A stretch of DNA of 64,000 nucleotides from Medicago truncatula (GCF_003473485.1 NC_053045.1:3684501-3748500), one strand, 5' to 3'. Shown: positions 1 to 11,779, numbered from the stretch's first letter. Notes: a model not told the origin generated them from the letters alone. Made by a program: numbers and translations.

Positions 1-198
1 TGATGAACATGGTTCAAAAACAAAAAAGCATATAAACTAAGTTTGATCAAGCAAAAATGAAGTTTTATAAGACTTCAATAACTATTGATCACTAGCCTAC
101 TCAGGGCCTAAACTTAGAGAACTTAAAGACATAAAATCCTAAAGCTTCTCCCCCTTTAGTCATCTGCAAAACGGTTAGGGAGTAGGACCAGAAATGAT

Positions 199-2486
199 TC
201 AGGGAGTAGAATCCCCAGAATCTGAGGATAGTTCAGATTCAAAGACTGTTGGATCATCAAAGACATGTTTGTCCACTGCTAAACCAGGAGCCTGAACATC
301 CTTTGTCCAGTTAGCAAGTGCACACACAAGTTTGTGAGTTTTGGTGGCAACTCTGAGAGCCCTTGTAGCCATTTTCTCAGCCTTAGAAGGCTTGGCAGGA
401 GCAACATCACCAGAAACATCAGCATTTCCTTTGTTTGCTGTGACAAAAGTGTTTAAAGAGTCAAACAAGGCAGACATATTTGGCAGATTCTGAGTTGTTT
501 TGGTTTGTGGTGTGAATGAAGGAATGGTACTTGGTGTTGGTAGGGAAGACACCAGATACTTGCTAATTCCAACAGTAGACCCCATTGTTGATGTTGACAA
601 GTTCACAAACTGAGCTTGTTCCATGTTCTGAGCAGATGGAACATTCTGACCAGTTTGAGCAAGAAGCTGAACTTCCTCAGAAGGCAAAGATCCTGAACCC
701 AAAGGATTAGGATCTGCTGACAGCTGCTCAACAGTTGCATTAGGAACATTTTGAGCTACATCCTCCAGAACATTCTGATCAGTGTTGTTTTGAACATTCT
801 GATCATCCTGCTGAAAGTTTTCTCCCTGAGCATCTTGAAAGAGCTCTTCATAGAGATCATTTGTAGTGTCTTCAATGTTGAGATCAAAATCAGGATGAGC
901 TTCAACATTTTCTTGTTCCAACACAGCTTCTTCATCAACATCCATTGGTTGATCCTTGCTTCCAAAAGAGTTAGATACTAGAATTTCTGCAACTTCCTTA
1001 GTATCTTCATCAATATTCTGAGCTTGAGGCTCAGTATTTTCTTCAACTCTAATATCTTTAGAGGGTGCTTCAACACCTTGATTCAAAGAGTCTTCAACAT
1101 TCTGATGGTCAGCATCAGATTCTCCAGCCTTCTCAACAGCTTTCTTAGCCAGCATAGCTTCAAACTATTCTTGGCTTTCTTCAATTAGCTCTCTTGCATG
1201 TTCAGCAACATCAGCAAGGACTTCAAGAGTCGGAGTAGCCTTTCCTTTCTCAACCTTCTGAGAACTTGAACCAATTTCCTTCTTGGCAGGCTTGTCAGCT
1301 TTCTGCTTCTTCCTTACTTCCTGAACTTTCTGATCAGCAAGTCTCTTAACTGATCCAGTCTTTTGAGGAATATGCATGTTTGAAGTTGTGATGTGAAGTT
1401 GACTAATGGTTTTTGGCTGTGAATCTCATAAAGGTGTCTTGACCTTTTTCTTTGTCTAGAGAAATTCCAGCAGCTTCAAATATGGGTGTCAAGTGCATCT
1501 CATATGGCAACCCAGCAACTTTCTGTTTGAAGGAGAAGCATTGATCCATCATGTGTTGGAGCATGACAAAGCACATATTGAGCTTCATTTGGGATTTTCA
1601 GAATATCTGAAGGAAGGTTTTGAGAAACTTGGATTCTCACTCCTTTGACTGTGGAATCCAGGAACTTTTCTTCATTGTGTTCCTTTACAGTCATGTTGGC
1701 ATAGAATTCCTTTACCAAATCTGGAAAGGTCTGACATTGAGTGAAAACAAAACTTGACCAGCCTTGAGGATCTGTGAACTTCTTTAAATTCCATCCTTTT
1801 GTCTTAAGACTTTCAAAGTCAAAGTACTCAGCTCTGCTGATGGGTTTGTTAGCCATCTTTTCAATACTTTGAATCTTTAGAGTAGAAGCAAGAATGACAA
1901 TGTCTTTGCCTTTTCCTCTTTTCCTAGGAACAGATTCCTCTTCCTCTGTTTTCGCTTCTTGTTCATCTTCAGATGAGGTTTTCTCTTCAGGCAGAGGCAG
2001 TGCTTCATTTGCAATCTGCTTCCTTCTTTGGTAAACTATCTTTGCAGCTTTGGCCATTTCAAAGAGAGTTTCCTCAGTTTTCTCAGAGGTTGCTCCTTCT
2101 TCTGCAACTCCTTTTCCTTTTCAAGAGGATTCTTCTTCAACTTTCTCATAAACATTTCTCTTTTCAGAAATGGTTTCTTCATCAGAGTCTCCATGCATCT
2201 CTTCATTCTCTTTCTTTTCATCATCAGAAACTAGATCTACATGAGTAGTAGTTGGTTTAGATGAGGATCCTTTTCTCATCCTTTGAGATCTTCTAGTTGG
2301 CTTTTTAGAAGATTTGGGTTTGGATGATTTTGGAGTATCATGCGCAGGGATGATTACATCTTGTAGAATGGTATGAAGAGGGGTTTCGTTGAGTGGGGAA
2401 TGATCAGAGGGTTGATCATCAGCAGCGATTGGTGGTGATTGAGAACGAACGCGTGAAGAATTTTTGGTTCGTGCCATTTTTCGCAA
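199..2486 (-). pseudogene. Env-like region of SIRE-type copia element, broken
   Basis: An acidic, Gln/Asn/Ser-rich reading frame begins at 2486 with a basic stretch (RRSQRMRKGSSSK) and continues through a conserved block near 1860-1500 (RAEYFDFESLKTKGWNL) to a low-complexity, Asn-Val-Gln-rich tail ending at 199. The block resembles the plant transposon protein region that follows pol in SIRE elements. At least two in-frame stops (near 2120 and 1163) and a frame change between 1500 and 1377 break it. A function as an envelope protein has never been shown for this family, so 'env-like' describes position only. Confidence 0.65.
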
Positions 2487-3005
2487 TAACAGAGTATGAA
2501 CTTGTTTTGAGAAAAAAGTTGGTTTGAAAAGAAGGGGTGTGATGGAAATAATCTAAATAGTTGTTGGTTATTATAGAACCAAAACGTGTTCAGTTGAGGG
2601 AAGAAAGAGGAAGTGACTTGACAGTTTTTGCATTGGAAAAGATGAAACTGAAAAGTAGTGGCCAGGAGAGAGAAACTAGCCGTTTGAGGAAAAGTGAATG
2701 GATGGTTTGATTGATGGTTAAGGTTTTACATGGTGGTTAATCCTTAAACCTATCTTCTTATAACCAAACATTAAATGCTTCAGATTATAGTGAGATTTTT
2801 GGTTAAAGTCAACACAAAATCTTTCGTTTGAGATTTCTGACCCAGAATCCAGATCTTGAACATTCTGATGAATAAGAACATTCTGACCGGATGAACATTC
2901 TGATCTCATGAACATTCTGATGAATTGTTCAGATTAAGATTGATTTAACTGAAATGAATCAGATAACATCAAGGGGGTAAGTTCAAGGCCCTTAGTGATT
3001 AGTGA

Positions 3006-3600
3006 TCAATCTTTATTGGGATTTTTCATGATTTGCAATTTTTCTTTAAGAAAATTGAATATATCCTCAACAAGGGGTTTTGTAAAAATATCAGCTAGTT
3101 GATTTTCAGTATCAACAAAGCTTAATACAATATCCTTTTTCTGAACATGATCTCTTATGAAATGATGTTTAATTTCAATATGTTTAGACCTAGAATGTTG
3201 TACATGATTTTTAGAAAGATTTATAGCACTATAATTATCACACATAATAGGAATATTTGTGTACCTTAGTGAATAATCTTCCAACTGATTTCTGATCCAC
3301 AAAATCTGAGAGCAACAGCTTGCTGCAGATACATACTCAGCTTCAGTTGTGGAGAGTGCAATGATGTTTTGCTTTCTGCAAGACCATCCAATCAATGCTT
3401 GTTCCAAGAATTGACAGGAGCCACTTGTACTCTTCCTCTCAATTTTGTCTCCAGCATAATCAGCATCCAATAAGCTACAAGATCAAAGCTAGAACCTTTT
3501 CTATACCAAAGGCCAAGATCAGTAGTACCTACTAGATATCTACAAATCCTTTTAACTGCAGTTAAATATGATTCTTTTGCACATGTTTGACATCTAGCAC
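3006..3600 (-). pseudogene. Copia pol 3' end (RT tail and RNase H), truncated
   Basis: The minus strand from 3470 encodes a copia RNase H domain: MDADYAGD at the start, STTEAEYVSAASCCSQ in the middle, then LADIFTKPL near the end, the usual final motif of copia pol. Upstream, another frame between 3600 and 3475 encodes the end of reverse transcriptase (KRICRYLVGTTDLGLW), so a frameshift separates the two. Similarity to pol stops near 3600. Integrase and most of reverse transcriptase are missing. Confidence 0.8.
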
Positions 3601-4490
3601 ATATTTACATGCCATTGATGTTTACAACTCTATCTTTGTCTTCAATTTTTGTAATTAAAGTAAGATAATTATTCAACAATGCTTAAATCAAATTTTATGC
3701 TCAAAGCAGGGCCAATATAAGTGTAAGAACAAAATATGCAGACCTTAGAGCAATTTTTGAAGATTATAACAAGATCACATACAACATCATAATGAAGATC
3801 AAGTATATAAAAATTCTTCTAATGATAAATTCAAACATAAGATTCATTTAAAATCATGTTTGATGAATGATATTTTCTTAAACCATATCAAAGTTAAGTG
3901 AAATCTTCACGTTTCAGATTATTCTGAAGTTTGACAAATTAAGACATTTTTATGTTTCATATCAATGAACAATCATGATTTAACATTTATGATCAAACAT
4001 AAATCTTCCTATGAATTATTTAACAACAATGATGAATTAGTTTCCATCTCATGTCAATAACTCGGATAGAAATGCTTAAGAGTAATTTATTTCAAATGTG
4101 AAGAGATAAGTATTACAAAATGATGTAACACATTTAACATTTAACATGATAGTTAAGAAAGAATTTTGGGGCAAATAATGAGAGAATATTATGCATGAAT
4201 TTATACATAACAGAAACAACCCATTGTTCAATTATAAGAACATTAATTCATTTTCAGTGCACCCTTAATATATCTTGTTAAAGCATAAGACATCATACAA
4301 TGATTTCAATCATCAATTATGACGTGTGCAGTTGTAAATGAGTATAATACCATCATGAAAGGAGTATGAACAAAGTATGAAACACTTATTTGCATTTAAG
4401 TTCAAACATTTGATATATGCACATATTAAACATGACAGAATTTGATGCATTCAATCATCATATTTATTATAGCGCAAATAAATGTGTACC
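3600..4490. other. AT-rich stretch inside the SIRE remnant, nothing recognised
   Basis: About 0.9 kb without a long reading frame or any motif I recognise. It lies where integrase and reverse transcriptase should be, so it replaces deleted pol sequence. It may be fill-in or another element inserted during rearrangement. Confidence 0.4.
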
Positions 4491-5850
4491 TTATGCGATG
4501 ATATCCCTCACTTTGAGATTCAATGAAGAGAGCATGTTTCTCTTTCTTTGAAATACTTTCTCGTCTAGATGGAGAAGTCCAAGCATCAATAAGAAAAACC
4601 TTTTGAACATTCTGAATTTGATTTGAAGGAATTGTTCCATCATTTTCATCTGAGAATCCTCAAAGACACTTGCATTGAAGTCTGGGCTGAATTCCTCCGC
4701 ATTCAGTTCAAAACCATCTTGATTTCAAGCTAGCTCAGCTTCATCAGATTCCTTTGTGGTAGTGTTTCCACTAATCATGTGTGTGGCTAGAACTTTAGCA
4801 ACATCATACATATCATGATCTTTTAATGACAGAGGGTCATTTCCCATATCAGATTCTAGAACAATTTCTTGTTCATCAAACTGGAGTTTATTCATGATAT
4901 TTGTAACATCACTTCAGATTTTGAAATTGTTTCAGCTGTAGAAGATTTAAAGGATCCTTCTCCAATAAAAGCTTTCAGCTTTGTTAGCTTTCTGAGTTAT
5001 TTTTTCAAAAGCTTTTTCAATTTCATTAACCTTCTGAAGTTGTTATGTAGGAACTTCATCAACTTTTTGAGTTCCATCTTTTAGTAGCTGCATCAACTTT
5101 TCTGAATTCATGTTTCAGTAGTTGCATCAGCTTCCTGAACCTTATTGGTTGCAATCTCAATATTTGAGGTATTGCTTCAACTTGCTGACTTTCATTCTCA
5201 GCAACATCAACTTCCTTTTGAAGTTCTTCAACATTTTAAACTTCATCAGCTTTCTGAACAACTTTGTTAGTAATGTCAGAAGCTTTTTGAAAGGTTTCTC
5301 CAGGGATGTCTTGATCCATTGTTGGAGGATATTGTTGTCAAATTCTTTTTGTCAAAGATTTGATAATCATTCTCATACACTTCACTTTTTCATCGACATC
5401 TTAAAATGCTTGAATGTGAGTGTGAAAGCCAAATCATATAGAATATGAGAAGTCTTCTTTGTTCTTCAATCATATGTTGCAAGATCATGTAGTTGAGATT
5501 GAAAGACAATTTTGTTGAAAACATGATATATGATACATGATCAACATTAATGACATTTTCAAACACTTCCAAAGTTATTTCTGCCTTGCTTGAAGACAGA
5601 GGAATGAACTTTGAAGCTTTCAACTTTTAGATTGAGTAGCTTCAGCATCAGGAGCATTTTCCTGAACATTCTGATCTGCAGACACATGAACATTCAGATC
5701 TTCAGTTTCAGATGTTTCTTGCACAATCTGAGCTGTTTTTCTGAGCATCTTGAAACACATCAGTGTTGAAGTCTGAGTTTAGATCTTCTATGTTGAGACT
5801 AACACTAGTTGCAAATTCCATTTGCTCATCTTCTAGTGATTGAACATTTT
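4490..5850 (-). pseudogene. Second, heavily decayed env-like region
   Basis: The minus strand holds short blocks related to the first env-like region: the repeated aacattctgatc motif, an SLNIEDLNSDFN-like acidic segment near 5800-5760, and many stop codons. It lies between gag remnants and the truncated pol, on the wrong side of pol for this family. Recombination between two elements, or an insertion followed by deletion, would explain it. Confidence 0.5.
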
Positions 5851-5889
5851 CTCCACATATCATCTTGGAAGCAAATATTTATGCATCAC

Positions 5890-6770
5890 AGATTGGCAAA
5901 GCTTTTGGTACCCATATTACTTTGAGTCCTTGAAGGTTAGTGTTTCTCTTCTTGAGAGTTTATTTCTTATGAACACATTCTGATTTAAGATAATCAGCTT
6001 TGTTGTAATAAGAACATTATGTTTTACCAATCTCAACCTTTTGAGACCAATCTAATTTAGGATAAAATGTCTTTTTGAAATGAGGATTTTTCTCAAGTTT
6101 CTTTTCATAAAACAATATAGAGGTTCAGAATGTTGAATCCTTTTTCAAAATGATCATTTTTATTTACCTTCTCACTTTTGTTTGGTATATCATATTTTCA
6201 TGACAATTTTGTTTGTGATAGGTTATGAATCCTAAACCAGCCTTTTTGAAAGGTCTTAACAGACTTTATAAAGTTGGTTATGTCCTTTTTCAAAATATTA
6301 CTTCTCTTTTCAAAATAACATTTTATTTCAAAAATTTAGACTTTGTTAAATCTTACAATTTTTGTTCATTGAGAATCTTATGTTTCTCAAATATTTTAAA
6401 ATGAGAGTTCTACAATTTTTGAATGGTTTCAAGATATATCATTCAAGATTAGCAGTTTCACATTTTCTTTCTTTATACAAGAAAAGTTATTATTTTAAAA
6501 GTTCATACTTTTAAGATAAAATGCATGAGTCATATGAGATAATATTAAACACTTTATATAAAAGATAAGGATCAGATTTCTTACCTCTTCTCTTTATGTG
6601 TTGTCTTTTACTCATGCGTTGACTTCTTCTTCAAAATCATCTCTGGTTGCCATCTTTGAATTTTCTTGTTCAGTGGGATTTTACTTTTGAAATATTCCAC
6701 ATTGTTGCATATGTGATATGCACCTTGGTTTGCAGGTTTTGACATTACTTCTTTCTGGATCTTTTCCTCA
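5890..6770 (-). pseudogene. Gag remnant of SIRE-type element
   Basis: Short minus-strand segments follow the primer binding site. Near 5930-5890 an IWVPKA segment resembles the IWVPK motif found between the gag zinc knuckle and protease in SIRE-type polyproteins. Many stops and AT-rich decay make the rest unreadable. Confidence 0.45.
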
Positions 6771-6802
6771 TACACTGTTAAGTGCTCAATCCATAGAGGC
6801 AG

Positions 6803-6814
6803 GCTCTGATACCA
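6803..6814 (-). promoter_or_regulatory. Primer binding site (initiator tRNA-Met type)
   Basis: The minus strand reads TGGTATCAGAGC, the standard copia primer binding site matching the 3' end of initiator tRNA-Met. It lies two bases inside the LTR boundary at 6817 and fixes the element's orientation. Confidence 0.9.
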
Positions 6815-7207
6815 AATGAAGTAGATAAAATAGTCACAAGGAAGGGGGGTTTGAATTGTGACCCTTTAAAAATTATCCTGAAACTTAAAAGTGATTCTCA
6901 AGTTGTTTACTTGAAATAGTTAAGTTAACTTTCTGACTTCAGAACGTTCTGAAGTTCATAAACAAAAACTGTTTAATAAAGTAAATGTGCAAGTGTGTGT
7001 GGTGTATACTGTAATTAAAGAGTATAGAGAAGAAGGAAATAGCACACAGAGAATTATAGTGGTTCACCCAATGTGGGCTAGTCCACTCCTCACAATCTTG
7101 TGAGAGTTTCTACTATGATGCTTGAGATAACCTCTCAAGTCCTGCACCATACAATCTTTGTTCACCTGAACAATTACAATCCTGTATTCTCTAAGCCTCA
7201 GCAGGCT

Positions 7208-7482
7208 TGCACCTTCTTGCTAAGTTAACCACTTAGACTTTTACAAACTCATCTCAAACTAACACTTTAGTACCCCTAAAGCTAGATGAGATTTGTTTCT
7301 TTTCTTCTTGCTAAGTTACCCACTTAGACTTTTACAACCTTTGCTCAACCTAACACTTTAGGACCTCTAAAAGCTAGATGAGACTTTGTTTCTTTTCTTC
7401 TTGCTAAGTTACCCACTTAGACTTTTACAACCTTTGCTCAACCTAACACTTTAGGACCTCTAAAAGCTAGATGAGACTTTGT
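7208..7482. repeat. 93-bp tandem repeat in the SIRE LTR
   Basis: About three copies of a unit near 93 bp, recognisable by gctaagttacccacttagac and by a tctaaaagctagatgagac block, starting near 7211 (divergent), 7310 and 7403. The last two are nearly identical, so the array expanded recently. Confidence 0.8.
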
Positions 7483-7692
7483 TACAATTTGTGTGGAAGT
7501 TGGATGTTTGTAAAACAAACAGTGGAAGAAGAAGAAGAGGTTATCCTTCAGATAACAAGAGTATTGATTTGCACTAAGTTGATGAAGGACTTAGAGATTG
7601 ATCAATTTCAGTTTGCAAAAGCTTCAAACAAAATCAAAGTTGTTTTCTTGTATGCTTTGCAATGGTGCAAGTTTTGCTAAGGCCAAGCCCTC

Positions 7693-7701
7693 TATTTATA
7701 G
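7693..7701 (-). promoter_or_regulatory. Probable TATA box of the SIRE LTR
   Basis: The minus strand reads CTATAAATAG, a good plant TATA box, in the middle of the LTR where the U3/R boundary is expected. Confidence 0.55.
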
Positions 7702-8522
7702 AGTCTTTGGGCTCATATAGCCGTTGTAGGGTGTCCAATGGTGTTATGCCATGTGTCCTGGGTCCCACAAGCTTAAACTTGAAATTCTGGGCAAACATTC
7801 TGATCTCTGATGAACATCAGAATGTTGTTGTGTTCATGATGATCTTCATCTGGGTTCATCATGTTCTTCATCTGGGTTCATCATGTATGAATGAACACAT
7901 GAAGTTCTGGGCTATCCATATGCTTTCCATATGAATTTCTGGACAATAACCAATGTATGGACTTTTCTTCATACATCAGAATGTTCCTTTCCCAGGTTTT
8001 GTCTTGGAACCGGTGCAGGAGGATTTAGTGGGATTCTGTATCTTCATGCCCATGCTTTGAGAGATTGTGTTGTCCTTGTTCAGTACCAACTCTCAGACGT
8101 GTCTATCTCTTGTTGAAGATGACAGATTTGCTTTGCTTTTGCTTTTTGCTTTTCACCTACTATACTGTTCATAAAGTAAGCATGAGCTTGAACATTCTGA
8201 TCATCAGAATGTTCCATCTGTTTCACTTAGGATGATTTGTAAGACTATCATTTGATGTAATCAAATCCTAATAGTGAAACAATGATGAAGAGCAGTGCTA
8301 TTAACATCTAGGATGATATTCCCTTGTGAAATATTCCTAGTACATCAATGTTCATAGTCTTAAATGAACATTGGATATCCTTTTTGACATAATCCTTGTA
8401 TATGCCTTTATTGCTTGATTGATCCATGCAAGTGTACTTTCCTGGACATATATTCATGTCACATGTGCCTTGCATGACCTTGATCACAGTTCTTGAGATT
8501 CTTGGCTTGTATAAGAACAATC

Positions 8523-8768
8523 TTCTGAACTGTGTTGCTTCTGAACAACCTTCTGAACTAAGTTGCTTCTGAACAACCTTCTGAACTAGGTTGCTTCTGA
8601 ACAACCTTCTGAACTGTGTTGCTTCTGAACTACCTTCTGAACTAAGTTGCTTCTGAACAATCTTCTGAACTGTGTTGCTTCTGAACGACCTTCTGAACTA
8701 GGTTGCTTCTGAACAACCTTCTGAACTGGGTTGCTTCTGAACAGAGTTGCTTCTGAACAACCTTCTGA
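8523..8768. repeat. 28-bp tandem repeat array in the SIRE LTR
   Basis: Eight consecutive 28-bp units plus a partial one. Each unit has two halves, ttctgaact-N2-gttg and cttctgaacaacc. Units differ mainly at the two variable bases (gt, aa, ag, gg). It sits in the U3 part of the LTR, where repeat arrays often act as enhancer-like units. Confidence 0.9.
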
Positions 8769-9018
8769 GCTCTCATCAGAACGTTCTGATCAAACTCTCT
8801 GATCAACATTCTGAACTAACTTTCTGAACTTCAGAATTAGTTCATGGATTCAATGTCCTTTGATTTTATGCATCTTGTTATGATTCAAACCTTGTTCCTG
8901 TCTTAGTAAAAACACTCAAGAGCACAAGTTAAATACCAAGGAATTAATCAAAGTCCATTTAATCCTTAATCATTAAAGTTTATTATCTTTAAAATTAATT
9001 AGGGATTTTGCCTCAACA

Positions 9019-9220
9019 CAGTTCTCTTCAGACGCTTTAAGCTTCCTTTTTGTTGATTCCTTTGCTCTATATTGTTCTTCCAAAACCTTTTTAAGATGTC
9101 AAATTTTGTCTATGGTCTTGTACACTTGAACAAATATTAGCATATCCAATTGACAATTTTTAATACCTTGTTATCATCAAAACTCTCAAAGGGTAATGTT
9201 AAACATATTTTGTTCCAACA
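9019..9220 (-). repeat. Partial LTR of a second retrotransposon family, minus strand
   Basis: The reverse complement of this stretch matches the start of the plus-strand LTR that begins at 9241: TGTTGGAACAAAATATG, the tgatgataacaa block, then caagtgtac and the aagcttaaag segment. It breaks off at 9019, where the SIRE LTR was inserted. It keeps the uninterrupted sequence at the site where the plus-strand copy carries a CACTA transposon. Confidence 0.85.
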
Positions 9221-9240
9221 CAGTTAACTGTCGTTGAGGT

Positions 9241-11660
9241 TGTTGGAACAAAATATGTTTAGCAATAATAACCCTTAAGAGTTTTGATGATAACAAAGTA
9301 TTAAAAATTGTCAATTGGCACTACAAGAAAAACTGCATTTTGCGACTTTTAAAATCGCTGATTGCGACTGTTAGAATGGTCGCAAATGTACATTTGCGAC
9401 TGTTCCCGAACAGTCGCGGATGTTGGGGTCGCAACTGTCTTTTGCGACCCTTCATAGAACAGTCGCTCCAACCGTCGCAAAGGCTGTTGCAACAGTTCCT
9501 AACAGTCGCAATACTAAATCTGCAACCCCTCTGAACTGTCGCGAAGTAGGCACTTTAAACTAAATTAAATGGTCTTGCGACCCCCAAGCAACAGTCGCAA
9601 ATGTTTAATTTTTTAAAAAAAAAAATATTGAATGGGGCAATTTTTTGACAATTTAAATAAATATATTAATAAATACTTAAAATACATAAATATACAAGTA
9701 AAAATATCTAAATCCCATAGATATAGTTCTCTCAAGAGTAACAATCAAAACAAAAGATAAAGTACATATCGAAATTCTATATCTAGGTTTTAGTAGAGTG
9801 AGTAGAGATTTGAGATGGTGTTATCCCAAGTCCCATGGAACGGACATATCCAACATGTCCTCCGAACACTTTGACAAATGATCCATTCTCAAATTGAGTG
9901 GTTTCCATTTCAGCTTGCAATTGTTCCTGCATATACAACAATTCATAAAATTACAACAGTTTAGCAAATTAAAGCAGTTCAACAAATACAAGTGGAATGT
10001 TTTGGGAACATGAAGAATAGAATATATGAAAGTAATACTTGATTTATTATCACAATACTCTGGGAATAATTTCTTCCAACATTGGTTACATGAAAAATTT
10101 AAAATACAAATTGCTGGCAGAACATAGAGTAACTCTTAGAAACTATGATAACCTATATGAATTTGAGGGAAAGTGAGATTGAGGAATAAAATGGGGTTTT
10201 AGGGTTTTGGAGTTGTGGGAACGAGACTCAAATTGGAAAAGCTTGATTGACAATATTTGGCCAAAAGCTTTAATGTGAAGAGTGCTTAAAAAAAAAAGCG
10301 CTATAAAATCTACGACCCTTAGTCTAACTGTCGCAGCAACAGTTGCACAAATGCAATCTGCAACTGTTCTAAGCTAAGGGTCGCAAAGTAAGTGTCGCAA
10401 AATGACAAATTTCTTGTAGTGTGGATACGCTAATATTTGTTCAAGTGTACAGGACTATAGACAAAATTTGACATCTTAAATTAGTCATGCAAGAACAAAT
10501 AAAGAGCAAGAATATCAACAAAAAGGGAAGCTTAAAGCATCTGAAGAAAACTGCGTCTGAAGTTTGAAGTGCACCTGAAGACAAAGTGCTTCTGAAGTGA
10601 TGATGTCATCAGAAGCAAGTTCATCAGAAGCAAGTTTATCAGAAGCAAGTTCACCAGAAGCTGCAGATCATCAGAAGATCAACCTAGAGCTTCAAAAGCT
10701 GTTTCAAGGATTCAAGCTCACCAAAAAGATTACAGAAGACTGGAGGAGTATGACAACGGCTAGATTGAAATACATTGGATGCTATTTCTTCAATGAGCGT
10801 TGACATAGTACATTTGTACGAAGTGTACAACCACTACTTCTACTACTCTGAGTTTGTCTCTGTTACAAGACAAGAAAAACAGCTCTGCCTGCAAACAATG
10901 TTTATACACATTGGGAACGCATTTGAAATTGATCCTTCATAGAAAAATAACCATATCAGGCAAAGGATCAACGATGAATTATCAAAGCTTAAAACGACTC
11001 TATTTTGGATGTGCTGGCAATTCAACGTCTCTCTCTCAGACTTCTATATAAGGGACTGAAGACACAGAGTTTCATAAGAACAATATACGCATCAACTAAG
11101 CATAAACTCTGTTGAAATTGCTCTTCACTTCAAAGTTCACTTAAAATTTCTTATCAAAGCTCATATCTTAGAAATTCTAGAGTCTTTAGAGTCTGTATCT
11201 GATTGTATTGTAAACACCACTGATTGTATATCAAGTGTTCAACCTCAAACATTTTTCATTGTAATTCTGTTTGAATTTAGAAGTCTCTTGCAGTTGTGCT
11301 TGAGCAATAGAAGTCTCTTGATCTTGTTCAGGAGCATAGGAAGTCTCTTGCAGTTGTGCTTGAGCATTTGAAGTCTCTTACTAAATTTAGTAGTGAGCAT
11401 TTGTAATCAGATATTACATAGTGAACTCTCCTTGGAAGTACAAGGGGACAGGACTGACTTCCGGTTTGTGGAAGGAACCTGTATAAATTGCCTGTGTCTT
11501 TCTTCTCTCTTTCTCTCTGTTCTTATCCGCTGCATTTAGTTCTGAACATCCCTTCAGAAGTAGAACTCTATCTGCTTTCGACCTGCTTGTTTCAGATAGG
11601 AGAAAGAAAAGAAAAAGTTAACACAATTCAACCCCCCTTCTTGTGTTTTTCTCACCCTCA
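9241..11660 (+). mobile_element. Solo LTR, split by a CACTA element
   Basis: Starts TGTTGGAACA and ends ACCCTCA. Flanks are gaggt (9236-9240) and taggt (11661-11665), a 5-bp target duplication with one change. No primer binding site or internal coding follows, so it is a solo LTR left by LTR-LTR recombination. Without the CACTA insert it is about 1.3 kb. It has a TATA-like tctatataaggg near 11042-11053, a tcatcagaagcaag repeat near 10605-10660, and repeated gaagtctcttgcagttgtgc units at 11281-11395. Confidence 0.8.
9319..10421. mobile_element. Non-autonomous CACTA (En/Spm) transposon
   Basis: 1103 bp with inverted ends CACTACAAGAAAA and TTTCTTGTAGTG and a 3-bp target duplication tgg (9316-9318 and 10422-10424), all typical of CACTA elements. 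Both ends are packed with short gcgactgtt / aacagtcgc words in both orientations, the kind of subterminal repeats that bind CACTA transposase. No transposase ORF is present, so it depends on an autonomous relative. The inverted LTR at 9019-9220 shows the empty site. Confidence 0.95.
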
Positions 11661-11779
11661 TAGGTCAATTAGGTAATTTTAGGCTGTTAAATAACAATGA
11701 TATAGTTTTTAGAAAAAATATTAATGAGTTAATTTTATATATTATATCATTTAATTGTCATTCGTCCCAACTACAGTTA
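11661..11779. other. Short AT-rich spacer
   Basis: Between the solo LTR and the HPR2-like intron remnant. The sequence cagttaactaccgttgaag just downstream (11775-11793) resembles the 20-bp spacer between the two head-to-head LTRs (9221-9240), so the same host sequence may flank both. Confidence 0.3.

Larger units (their letters stand above)
1..9018 (-). mobile_element. Rearranged SIRE-type Ty1/copia retrotransposon remnant
   Basis: Read on the minus strand, the order is a 5' LTR (9018-6817), a primer binding site complementary to initiator tRNA-Met (6814-6803), gag remnants (about 6770-5890), env-like remnants (about 5850-4490), an unassigned stretch (4490-3600), the end of reverse transcriptase plus RNase H (3600-3006), and a second, longer env-like region (2486-199). 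The 3' LTR is not in the window. The distance from LTR to RNase H is too short for a complete gag-pol, and the env-like part occurs twice, so the copy is deleted and recombined. Legume SIRE elements are known for an env-like ORF after pol. No frame is intact, so this copy cannot be autonomous. Confidence 0.8.
6817..9018 (-). repeat. 5' LTR of the SIRE-type element
   Basis: About 2.2 kb with TG...CA ends; on the minus strand it opens TGTTGAGGCAAAATCC, as legume SIRE LTRs do, and it abuts the primer binding site. It contains a TATA box, two tandem repeat blocks (7208-7482 and 8523-8768) and many aacattctgatc words. Open frames inside it (for example 7471-8116 plus) have no protein likeness and are chance frames. 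The LTR interrupts the LTR of another family at 9019; the 5 bp there (cagtt) would be the target duplication, but the other end is outside the window. Confidence 0.8.

Noticed and set aside
5122..5448. 108-codon plus-strand ORF
   Set aside because: Opposite strand of the decayed env-like region; composition follows the repeat words.
7471..8116. Three overlapping plus-strand ORFs of 61-90 codons
   Set aside because: They lie in the SIRE LTR, change frame and have no protein likeness; chance frames.
8523..8768. CRISPR-like regular repeats
   Set aside because: Units are contiguous without unique spacers and the DNA is plant nuclear; it is a minisatellite in an LTR.
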